From Todiramphus chloris collaris (Eukaryota; Chordata; Aves; Coraciiformes; Alcedinidae): 64,000 bases of DNA. The notes under the pieces were generated by a model. The model searched no databases and was not told the DNA's origin. It saw only the letters and a list, made by a program, of their open reading frames with translations. The translations under genes and the position numbers were made by a program. The DNA lies in the NCBI GenBank assembly GCA_025345505.1, contig JANVCC010000018.1, positions 61,594,232 through 61,658,231 of the forward strand, read 5' to 3'. Below are positions 52,401 through 62,560 of this stretch, one piece after another (position 1 is the stretch's first letter; each line of letters begins with the position of its first letter).

Positions 52401-55400
52401 CCATCAGTGACTACCAGAAAAATCCCCAATTGTCAAAACAGACTCTGTTATCACCTGTCACACACACATTCTGCTGTACAAGATGACTTCACCGTCGTGT
52501 TTCATAGGTCCATTCTAACAAATGCTGTATGCCTGAGTGTGTCTGTATCATTGAATACAAACCCTCAGAGAAGCCAGACAAAATAAGTGGTAGGAGACTA
52601 CTCTGGATGGTGGATGATCATGGAAAATCTAAAGCAGGGAGACTACAATTAACGATGGGAATCCCAGCAATAGCTTCCATTTTATTAACCACAAATGTGC
52701 AAAATCCCTGTCATTGTTGAGCCCCCAAGGTTTTTCTAGTTTCTTTAGGTATAACTTACAAATACAACTCAGAGGTTACCCAGGCATTCAAATACAGCAG
52801 TTCTAAGTAGCAACTGTTCCAAAAGTCTGGGGAAAATAAAGGAGCAAGTTCTAAATGACCAGCACTACAGAATACACTTAAAACTCAGCTCTTCTCTACT
52901 GCGAGACAAAAATTAACTGCCATAAAACCAAAACATCCACTTGCTTAGGGTTATTTAAGATTATTAAGGAAAATTTCCTGAGGATAATGGTGCCAAATGA
53001 TGTATTAAGGTCTTTTCTACTTTTCACTCGATCCTTCAGGCTTTAACACAATTCTTTCTGTTGTCACTTGCTACATTTACAGCTTTTTGTATTGTGCTTC
53101 TTTACTTTAGAAAGCCACTAAAAGGGGAAGTCAAATTCTTATAATGGCTGCGGTAAATTCAGGAGTCGTTTCTGTCTGACACATCCTGTTCAGAGCTACA
53201 GAAATGCAAACTGCAGAAAAATCACTCACAGGCTTTCTTCTGTATTCCTCTCAAAAAGCATTTATGTAGCTCCATTCAGCCTCTTCTCCATTGGGGAATA
53301 TATTCTCATGATGTCTGCTCATACAGATGCCTCACAATGAGTTTTACATCTGTGCTGTATTTTAAGAGACTTTAATTTCAGAACCCACATTTCTTCCACC
53401 CCTTCAAATACTATGCAGCAGATAGTATTTGAAAACTAGCTCTAACACCCTGATGCACTTAGCGGAGAAGGTGGCCTTTCAACAGATTGTAACTTCTATT
53501 AATCCAACAAAAGCCCGGATGCGGTCTGTCTATCCATGCGTCTCATTGGTATCACTGGGATATTTAGCAAATAAGCACTGCAAAAGCATAATATTACTTA
53601 CATTATAGAAATGGCTGGAAATTCACAGTAGTCTCATGCTTCTGTGCCCAATGCACCATGGTATGCCCACGCTAGTAGATGCTGTACAAGCATCTGAAGT
53701 CTGGTTATAAAACTTACAGCTAGTTCAGCAACAGAAGTATTTGTAAATATGTTGTTTCACATCCCATAATTTCTTCCTAAATTCAGAAGTTCTCCACTAG
53801 CACTAACCATGAACATGCAAAATGAACTTTATATCAGGGTTCTATTTTTTTTCCAGATTCATCATCATCAGGTTTGTTGTAGGTGTAGATCACATTTGGG
53901 TGCTTCAGAATGAAATACTGGTTTATGCTGAAGACGTGCCATGCATTTGTTTTAGGACTCTAATGCTGCCTTGTAATAGAGTCCAGAATCAATACGCAGG
54001 GTCAAAAGGACTTTATAACCCACCCCATTTAAATGTTACAATATACACTACACACTCAGACACTGGAATACCTTGCATCCCTGACACATCTATCTTGAGA
54101 TCATCAACTGTATTCTGCACACCATCTGCATTATTAAATTACTTGCATTTCTTGCTCCAACTCATCAATTGCAACATAGTGCTGCTGAAATACAAAGCTC
54201 TTTCAACACAAGTTCCACTGACAGTGGTACTAAACTGTTGGGGTTTTTTTTCAGTAATTGCCCTTGACTCTGAAATTGGACAAGGATAATGCATCAGGAT
54301 AATTTCTTTGGCTATGTTAATGAGAACTATGACTTGGGACGGGGATTATCCAGTCATGATGCTACAGAAACAGTAGTGGTGATTCAGCAGCACCTGTGGG
54401 AATGGGGGATGGCAAAAATGTAAAATAAGTGATGGATGCAAGTGCTGCATAATCACAGAAAACATCTGCAGTATTTCAATTGTCTAACAAAACTGTGAAA
54501 TTAAAAACATAATAGGAAGTATAGAGCAAAAAGTGGTGGAAAACACCACTCATTGTCTCATTGAGAGACAATGTAGAGCAGAATAAAGCTTGTAGTTACT
54601 CAGTTTCTCATAGTGGTGGTTTTGCTTCTACAAACAGCTAATATGCTAGAAAGCATGCTGCTTTTTACCACAGAAAAGATTTATGTCAACTGCTAGAATC
54701 AAGAACATGGGTTTGGAAAAGAACATTGACTCTTTGGGGTTTAAGAAGCATTAGTGTGTCACAATCACAGAACTTCCAGGAAACTTATATAAATGGCATA
54801 AATCACTTCAAAAGAACCAATTTAGCATCACAGAATTTATCATATTTAGAGAAAAACAGGAAGAAACTTCAACAATGCAGCTGAGCCCTGGTACTGCTTT
54901 ACTGCATTTCTGCACAGCTGTAAATATTTATAAATGCACAATCCACAAATGTTCTGTAAAGAGTGAAGAAATAATTTAGGTGTAGAACACCTTCTAAGCA
55001 AAGTTCACTTTCACACAAATGACTGTACTAGCTCTCTGAAGTCTTTGTGGGTTTGGTTGCCAAGATTCTCCCCAAGCACACTGCACAATATGTTTCTAAT
55101 CCCGGTAAACTGACACTAACAATCTCTAGCCCAAACCTGAATGAACTCTAAGAGCAACGAGCTGAATTCCAGAAACAAAGATAGAAACAAAAAAATAAAC
55201 CAGTTTTATTATATGTTATTCAACATTTTTTTATTGTTGTTTATTTTAATCAATTGTTGTTCTGGGGAATTATCTCAACAGAACAGTGTTAGTACAAAAT
55301 ATTATCATAACGGCCGTTGATTCATGAAACTTTAGCTTAAGAAACTCAAGAAGATTAAATTCCCCAACAAGACAACATTGAAGTTACAACGAGAGATCTG

Positions 55401-58400
55401 TATGAAAAGCACATCAGTCAAGCTGTTTAGCTTGAGAACCATCCTAAAACAAGAGACTGTACAGATTAGAAAACCCAGATCCTGCTCAGTCTCTGACTGA
55501 TCACTCTTGTCTTCCATCTGAGATTGTGCACAAAGGTCAGAATGCTTGATACTGTAATTTTGAGAAATTACCATTCTTCCAAGAAATTAACTGTACATAA
55601 TTTTACACAAGGTGGAGATTTTCTGTAGCTTAATCTTGCAAGGCAGACAAGCAGGAGGTACACACATCTGAAAACACTAAACAAAGGAGCCCTCCATCCA
55701 TACACTACAAGTCAACACAAGTTTTTCCAAAAGAAGGTGCAAGGTACTTCAGAGAGAAACCTTATTGTAAATTTGTCTGCTTAAGGTCTATCTCCCCCAA
55801 AACATGAGATTACTACCCTCTTCAGGATGAAAGAACCCAGCTTTTATCTTTAGAGTATTGTACTCTACAAGTCATTACAAAAACTTCTCTTTATTAGTTA
55901 TCCTCATTTTGACACTTGTACGTCACTTGTTTTGCTAGTCAGCTGAACACTTACCCCTAACCTACCCTGCCCTTTAAAAATCAATACAATTCTAAAATAA
56001 ATGCCAGATTGTAAGTCAAATGAGACATTTCTTTAATCAACAAAACCCTGCCTAATCCTAAAAGCCTGTGTGAAGAAATTACCTTGACTTAGAGCACCTC
56101 CCTCCCATGAAGAGCTGACCCAGATTACTGTTTCATGCTATCTTTTTTCCTTTTACAGTGCCTTTAACTTTTTTCTTTTTCTAAAACATTCTATTCAGCT
56201 GGCCTTTGATGTATTTGTGTAATACAGAATCACCATGTAAAGGCCTGTACAGAAAGCAAATCATCCTAATTTAAGTTGCCTAAAAAAGGTAAGGAAAAAA
56301 ACCCAAACAGACTGCTTACCTAAACCAAACAAACTCAAAATACTCTACACTCATTTTATGGCTCAGTTTTCAAAAGGAACTGAGCAATTAAAGAGAAAGA
56401 AAGATCAACAGGACATGCAGATCTGCTTATTACATTGTAGAGAACACATAATTTAATTTCAAATACCAATGGTTATAGTAACTTTTAAACCACTATGACA
56501 ATCTACTTCACTGTAGAAAGGTTTCTATTATATGTTTTGGCATGTCTCAAATTGCCTGATTCTTTAAACATTCCTGAACTCGTTAGAAATGAAGTTGAAA
56601 TTTAGAGAGACCTTCAGTTCACCTGCAGCAGCTTAATAAAAGTGGAGGAAAAAAAAGAACACTCTTCTTCATGAGGGACAAAAGCCCTTGAGATGGCTGA
56701 TCAAACCCGGATACACTGAGTTTTGCAAGAAATCAGACTAGATTTTCCTCTCCTCACCTTACTATCTCTTTAAGTGGAGAAAAATGTGATAAATGGTAAT
56801 ATCTCTATTTTTGTCAGACACTTTTCCAACAGTTTCTCAGGCTGATTTGACACTTGTTTTTCAAGAAGCAATTTTTTTTTCCCTGAAATCAAGCCAGATT
56901 TAAACTGTGCAAGCAGAAATGCTAGAATAGCCTCATTCTTAGCATTTGGTGCTTGAATGGCCCAACTGAACATAGCTGAGACCTACTCACTTTTCATATG
57001 CACTGCTAATTATGTCTCAGAATTTAAGGACCATCAGTTGACTGAAGCTGGCAGAAGAAGATTAGTAGTAGGCTAATCTACATTTAGAGCGGATGATGAG
57101 TATTTACATCCGAGATTAGATTTTATTTAATACTCGTTCAAGTTCCCTTTGAGGCAGAGAGGGGCGTGAAGTGAACCTACATCAGAGATCAACAAGAGTT
57201 CAGACTATATTTACTATCTTGTTTCTGCACTGTATAAAAGGGAAGGTTTGACATTGGGCAGATATGTAGCTCCCCACCCCTCCAAAAGAAATATCACAGT
57301 TGATTTACGTGCATTACAGGAACCGAGAGGCTTATTGGTTTATTTCATTCAAACTTGATTTTCCAAACCTTCATGAAATTACATCATTCCTTACTCTTGT
57401 AACTTAGTTGGCCTTTACAATGAGTCCAGTAAGACTAGATACCTTGAAATTAACCAATTAACTCTTACTTAACTTTAAAGTACTGTTACTGCTAAATTCT
57501 CATTCAACATTCAGTCATGTTGTATTATTCCATACGCTATAGTTTTTTTAAATAATGCAGTGTGCAGACATTCTTTATCAATATTACTGATACCATCTCT
57601 GATCACTGAAAGCAGACAGCAAGAGACAGGACAAGAAGGGGAACAGGGAAGAACTTTAGGTCACCTACAAATGCTTCACTCCACCACTTGGTTAAAGAAG
57701 TTTAAAAAAAACCAAAACTGTGCAGTAGTTACACCCCCCATGACCATTTTGGTTTTGTTCCCTACACTGCTTCACATTTGCATTCTTCAGCTCACACAGC
57801 TTCTAATCTTTAATGCTGTTCTGTTCCTGACCTGAGAGACATTTTTTCACTAGCTTAAAGATTCTGGAGAGCTAGTTCTCAGAATACTTATAGAGATACA
57901 GTGCATGAAATACAACAGGAATAAAAAAAAAGCAAGTGTGGAATTTCACAGATCCTTCTAGACCTAAGTTCAGCCTCACAGTCAGCAGCACAACAATTTT
58001 AGGATAGCAGCTGGTTTATGACTCGTCAGCTCAGGCAGTACAGAGTATATGTGGAGCAGACACAAACTTCTACACCCTGCTCTCTCCAAGTCTAGAAGCT
58101 GGATGTGATCAACTCTCCCACTTCTTTACATGTTTATAGGCTTCGCTACTAAAGCAGAATGGCAAAGTATTTTTCCTGTTTTGCAATAGTTTGATTAAAT
58201 TCCCACAGCCAAATAGTCCTGAAAGAAAATGTAATGTTTTCACATTTACACAGTTTGCTCAAAAGCCACTGAAATAAGCAAATTATATTACATAACAGTG
58301 CAGTTATGTAGCACTATATGCCAGACGCCTACTGCCAGAATTAAAAGGGGCCCACTTCAAGTGAATTCTCCCATTACAAGAAAAGTCTCCATGAACTACT

Positions 58401-59171
58401 GAGACTCCACCTATTACGCAGCTCAGAGTCTAAAAATTAACCAGTTTAAGAGGCACAAAAACATCACAGATAATTCAACTCCATGAGCCTCACTACGTGA
58501 CAGGTTCCACAATATAACCAAAAAAGACTCTCAGGTTTCACCTGCCCTGGAACAAAGAGGTGTCAGGGTGCCTGAAATGTGAAGTCTCTCTGTATGTGGA
58601 GAGTGTTGATAGGATCTACAATGATGCTCTGTGGCCTTATTTCCAACTGTGGGGACAGGTCCTCTTGACTTCTGAGAATGTTAATTCTAACGACACAGCT
58701 CTGCAAGAGGTACCAGGAATTCAGAATGCCCACCTCACTGAACTGAAAGCACCAGTCTACCACGAAAAGCTTGCAGAGTTTCCAAGAGATGACAAAAATG
58801 TGCGTGCGTGTGCTGAAGAGTCTTGTGTGGAAACTGGCTACGATACTGCCTCGGGTTTGCGTGTGTGTTTGTTTCTTTGGGTGGGTGGAGTTTTTTCTTT
58901 CTCTTCCCTCCCGCCCAGGAGAGGACGAAACTACAGTTTCAGCCAAAACTTTCTATTTGTTTTTTTGGTTTTGTTTGTTTTGTTTTGGCGTGTATTTCAC
59001 ATATGCAAAAAACACACCATACAATAAACTTACAGCTGTAGGTGAGGTCAATTTCCTGCTTCATTTTTTTTAAAGGCAAATAAACAGTTCAGTACTCCAG
59101 TTCTAGTTGTATGAAGTCTACAAAGCTAGTAAGCAGGCTTTTATAGTCTACATTTGTGCCATACATCTGTC

Positions 59172-59195
59172 AATAAAATAAATAAATAAATAAAA
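59172..59195. repeat. (AAAT)n microsatellite
   Basis: AATAAAATAAATAAATAAAT then AAAA, at the right end of intron 1 just before the CpG island. Confidence 0.9.
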
Positions 59196-59972
59196 AGACG
59201 TGCAAGTGATTATTTTAAAAATTGGGGCCAAGTAAATAATAACACACAACCTCAGGTCACCACACATTGGAATGAAGGTGTTACAATGTTATCGCTGGGA
59301 ATGCTGGCAAACCGAGGTGAGAGGATGCAGCACCGGGTCTGTTGTTGCCAGCTAACCAGATCGGTGCGTGTAGCTCTTTGTTCAAGCCCATCCATCATAC
59401 ATGTTCTATACAACCAGTAACAGAAGCACAAACTTCCAAGCACAAACACACGGAGCGTCCCAGATACTGTGTCAGCAGAAAGAGACCGTCGAGCTGCAGG
59501 GCTGGTGCCAAATCTGCTTTTCAAAGCTCCCGAGGCCTCGCAGCTCTTGCCTGTTTCAGCCAGAGCCCAGCGCGTTAGTAAAAACTTGCACCCCTGCGCT
59601 GCGCTGGGAGGCTGGGAGAAAACAGCCAGGTCATACTTAACCCACAGGGAAAAATCACAAGTGCTGACAAGCGCTGATTCACAGCGCGCTTGCTGACATA
59701 GAGTTTCTTCTCCAAAACGCATTAGCAGTGGGGTCAAAAACGGGCTCTGACGCACTTTCGCCTCCCCGCGTAACCGCCGGGGACAGCGGAGACGCGCCGG
59801 GGCTCAGCCCCCGGAGAGCCCCGCGGCCGGAGCTGACCCCGCAGCGGGGGAGGGCCGCGCCTGCTCCCGCCGCCCCGCGGTGAACCCCGGGCGGCTCCGC
59901 GCAGGGAGGCGACGGCGAACCCGGGCCGATCCGCTCCCGCGGCAGCGATCCGCCCCGGCGGGTCGCTCTCAC

Positions 59973-60375
59973 CTGCGTTGTAGAAGCGGTCCAGCACCGC
60001 CGTCTCGCCGAAGTCCAGCTTGCCGAAGTGCAGGGTCTCCAGCGCGGCTCCCACCACCTCGCACGCCTCCCGCAGGCTCTGCAGGGCGCCGCTCTCCGCC
60101 GCCAGCAGCGGCCCCTGGCTCCCCTCGTTAATCACGTAGGTGACGGCCGTCCGCCTGCTGCCACCCTTGGCCCGCGCCCCGATGCCCGGGCAGGAGGCGG
60201 CCGCGTCCTCAGCCCAGAGGGTTCCAGGCGGCGGCGCGGCCAAGTCCGGCAGGAGGCTGCGGGCGCCGGCGTCGGCCCCCTGCGCCCGCCTGCCCAGCAC
60301 CTCGTCGCAGGGGGGGCCGCCGCCGGGAGGGCTGGGCACCGGCAAGCTGATGATCCCCTCACTACTGTCACTCAT
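59973..60375 (-). CDS. MAP3K5: MAP3K5 coding exon 1 (residues 1-134 plus first base of codon 135)
   Basis: This exon encodes the N-terminus of ASK1. The first ~75 residues are low-complexity and Pro/Gly/Ala-rich (start MSDSSEGIISLPVPSP). The start of the thioredoxin-binding region follows: VTYVINEGSQG, LREACEVVGAALETLHFG, KLDFGETAVLDRFYNA. The ATG at 60373-60375 is chosen because the first residues line up with the human start (MSTEADEGI...). It is also the only in-frame ATG: the upstream frame stays open to 60774 but contains none. Its context has G at -3 and A at +4. The exon ends GCA-G before donor gtgagag and takes AT from exon 2 to make Asp135. It is about 15 residues shorter than human, all in the variable N-terminal part, and lacks the human RGRGSS Akt motif. 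It is very GC-rich and lies in a CpG island. Confidence 0.95.
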
Positions 60376-60437
60376 CGCGGCGGAGAAGCAGCCGCCGCTG
60401 CCGCGGCGCGTCCTAGGCTCTGCTGCGCTGGCTGGGG

Positions 60438-60452
60438 TTAGGCGGATGCCAT
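60438..60452 (-). promoter_or_regulatory. Upstream ORF 1 in the MAP3K5 leader (4 codons)
   Basis: An ATG at 60450-60452 opens a four-codon frame (M-A-S-A) ending in TAA at 60438-60440, 63 bases before the MAP3K5 ATG. It is in a different frame. It would act only if transcription starts upstream of it. If transcription began upstream of 60938, an ATG there in this same frame would give 166 codons ending at the same stop. Confidence 0.4.
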
Positions 60453-60538
60453 GCTGCGCCGCCCGCCCCGAAACGGTCCCGCCGAGCTGCTGGAGGGGAC
60501 AGGCGGCCGGGCAGAAGCGAGGGGCTTCTCCTCGGGCG

Positions 60539-60604
60539 CTAGCGAAGGCTGCCGGAGACGGGGAGTCGAGCGCAACCTCCTTCGGTGTCTGCCGCCGGCA
60601 CCAT
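60539..60604 (-). promoter_or_regulatory. Upstream ORF 2 in the MAP3K5 leader (21 codons)
   Basis: An ATG at 60602-60604 with context gcgtcATGG (+4 G) opens a 21-codon frame that ends at TAG, 60539-60541. It does not overlap the main start, so reinitiation would be possible. Whether it is transcribed depends on the unknown start site. Confidence 0.35.
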
Positions 60605-60930
60605 GACGCGCAGCTCCCTTCTCCCCCGCACCTGCAGGGGCTACCCGGCGAACCGACCCCCGGCAGCCCGGTCTCCTCCTGCCGCCCGCGGGACCTCGCT
60701 CTTCCTCCGGCCGGGCGAAATGATTCGGCCGCGGGGAGGAACCACTTGTGGGATCGCTCTTCGGCTCCCCCGCTTCAGGCGAGCGACAGCTGCGGAGCCA
60801 CAGGCGGCGCGGGCTGAGGCGGCCCCACCGCCGGGCACCTCCCTCCGGCCCCGCCTCCGGGCAGGAGCAACACGCACAACACACTCCGCTTCGCTTGGGG
60901 TGCTCGCGCTGAGACCGGCGGTGGCCTTTA

Positions 60931-61265
60931 GCCGTCATTAGCCCTTGTCTTCTATTATTTCCCGCTTAAATCCCCCTCTCTCTGTGTTCCCGAAAGGTTT
61001 CCAGTGCCCTGAAAGGTTTGCGACTGCTTTCAGCGGTATCGGCCTCACGCTTTACAGTTGCTGTGGCTGGGAACTGGACAACTGCTCCTGTATGTTGATT
61101 ACATATGTCAGTTTCTCACATTCACACGGAATTTACCTGTCAAGAGCACTCGAACACTTAATAATTAGCGAAAATACTTCTTTATGGAAAACGAAACTAG
61201 TTGGTATAACTAACATGCAGCCAAAATACACTGACTTTATATGGTCAGCCACCCTGTAGAGGAAG
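60931..61265. other. Upstream flank between CpG island and CR1
   Basis: Ordinary-composition sequence 5' of the island. No gene or repeat recognised. Confidence 0.7.
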
Positions 61266-62560
61266 ATATCATAGAATCGTTAAGGTTGGAAAAGACCTCC
61301 AGGGTCATCGAGTCCAATCTTCTACCCAACACCTCCATGACCATGTCCTGAAGAGCCACATCCACCTGTTTTTTGAACACCTCCAGGGATGATGACTTCA
61401 CCACCTCCCTGGGCAGCCTGTTCCAACGCCTGACTGGTCTTTCAGTAAAGAAATTCTTCCTAATATCTAATCTGAACTTCCCCTGGTGCAACATGTAGCC
61501 ATTTCCTCTTGTTCCATCATTAGTTACTAGGGAGAAGAGGCAACACTGGCCTCATTACAACCTCTTCTTAGGTAGCTGTAGAGAGCAATAAAGTCTTCTC
61601 TCAGCCTCCTTTTCTTCAAGCTAATCAATCCCAGCTCACTCAGCCTCTCCTCATAAGACCTGTTCTCCAATCACCAGCTTTGTTACCCTCCTCTGTACCC
61701 ACTCCAGTACCTCAATGTCTTTCTTATACTGCAGTGCCCAAAACTGGACACAGTACTCGAGGTGAAGTCTCACCAGTGCTGAGTACAGGGGCATGATCAC
61801 TTCCCTTCCTCTTGCTGGCCACACCATTTCTGATACAGGCCAGGATGCCATTGGTCTTCCTGGCCACCTGGGCACTCTGCTGCCTCCTGTTCAGCTGGCT
61901 GTCAACCAAGACTTCCAGGTCCTTTTCCATCGGGCAGCTTTCCAGCCACTCATCCTCAAGCTTGTAGTTGTTGCCTGGGGTTGTTGTGACTGAAATGCAG
62001 GACCTGGTATTTGGTCTTATTAAGCCTCATACAATTGACCTTAGCCCATTGATCCAACCCGCCCAGATCTCCCTACCCTCAAGCAGATCAATGTTGCTAG
62101 TTAATTTTGTGTTGTCTGCAAACATACTGAGGGTGCACTCAATCCCCTCATCCAAGTCATTGATAAAGATGTTAACAGGACTGGCCCCAGCACTGAGCCC
62201 TGGGGAACACCACTTGTGACCGGTCACCAACTGGATTTAACTCTGTTTACGTGAACTCTCTGTGCTCAGCCACCCAGCCAGCTTTTAACCCAGTGACGAG
62301 CACACTTGTCTAAGGCATGAGCTGCCAGCTTCTCCAGCAGAATGCTGTGGGGGACTGTGTCAAATGCTTTATTAAAGTCCAGGTATTCAATATCCACAGC
62401 TTTCCCCCATCCACTAGGTGGGTCACCTGGTCATAGAAGGAGATCAGGTTGGTCAAACAGGACCTGCCCTTCATGAACCCATGTTGGCTGGTCCTGATCC
62501 CCTGGTTGCCCTGCACTTGCCGTGTGAGCACACCCAAGATGAACCTTTGACATTTGAAAT
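61266..62560 (-). mobile_element. CR1 LINE fragment, 1.3 kb, with broken reverse-transcriptase coding sequence
   Basis: This is the longest CR1 copy here. It runs from the 3' terminus (ATCATAGAATCGTTAAGGTT at the left) into the end of the ORF2 reverse transcriptase at the right. Recognisable minus-strand peptide pieces are NIFINDLDEGIECTLS, FADNTKLTSNIDLLEG and QHGFMKGRSCLTNLISFYD. The catalytic FADD motif reads FADN, and the frame is interrupted by stops and shifts, so the copy is dead. It is truncated at its 5' side near 62560. It lies 0.9-2.2 kb upstream of the MAP3K5 ATG in the same orientation. Confidence 0.95.

Larger units (their letters stand above)
29508..59972 (-). other. MAP3K5: MAP3K5 intron 1 (30.5 kb)
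   Basis: A long first intron, as expected for this gene. Recognised contents are CR1 copies at 31836-32211 and 39737-39975, diverged CR1-like fragments at about 37805-38430 and 42800-43480, simple repeats, small tandem duplications and one perfect hairpin (54551-54573). Long anonymous stretches (32.6-37.8, 43.5-54.5 and 54.6-59.7 kb) show nothing I can support as a gene. Open frames up to 155 codons on the plus strand (53822-54289, 58560-59027) look like chance frames. Confidence 0.85.
1..60375 (-). other. MAP3K5: MAP3K5 (ASK1) gene body, partial: start codon to coding exon 9
   Basis: This is the 5' part of the gene for apoptosis signal-regulating kinase 1, a cytosolic MAP3K. Reduced thioredoxin holds it inactive; oxidative stress releases it to activate the MKK4/7-JNK and MKK3/6-p38 pathways. 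Nine coding exons were joined by eye. Every junction is GT-AG, phases agree, and the product is 494 residues with no stop. From exon 2 on it matches human ASK1 without gaps at an offset of 15 residues. The paralogues MAP3K15 and MAP3K6 fit worse; for example, exon 4 has the MAP3K5-type SSFMKGLTELMQP segment. Introns 1 to 8 are about 30465, 2772, 10380, 258, 954, 2617, 4857 and 6445 bp. The PH-like part of the regulatory region, the kinase domain and the C-terminus lie left of position 1. Confidence 0.96.
59745..60930 (-). promoter_or_regulatory. MAP3K5: CpG island and promoter of MAP3K5
   Basis: GC content and CpG frequency jump sharply against the AT-rich surroundings. The island covers the end of intron 1, exon 1, the 5' leader and the proximal promoter. 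Sp1-type GC boxes (CCGCCC/CCCCGCC) occur at about 60459-60468 and 60848-60856. No TATA box is visible at a sensible distance, so dispersed initiation is likely (inference). The transcription start cannot be fixed from sequence; it probably lies between about 60450 and 60850. Confidence 0.85.

Noticed and set aside
53822..54289. 155-codon plus-strand frame in intron 1
   Set aside because: Composition is that of AT-rich random sequence. No domain, promoter or polyA context.
58560..59027. 155-codon plus-strand frame, overlapped by a 127-codon minus-strand frame
   Set aside because: Overlapping long frames on both strands, ending in Phe/Leu-rich translation of a TTTG-rich tract, point to chance. 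No splice, promoter or homology support.
60140..60817. 225-codon plus-strand open frame in the CpG island
   Set aside because: Extreme GC content suppresses stop codons in all frames. It is antisense to MAP3K5 exon 1 and leader, is Ala/Arg/Pro-rich, and has no recognisable domain.
60438..60938. 166-codon minus-strand frame over the MAP3K5 leader and promoter
   Set aside because: Its composition (Arg/Gly/Ser-rich) reflects the CpG island, and it would need transcription from upstream of 60938. I kept only its last four codons as an upstream ORF.
62027..62230. Reverse-transcriptase-like minus-strand frame as a gene
   Set aside because: It belongs to the dead CR1 copy at 61266-62560. The catalytic motif is changed and the frame is broken.
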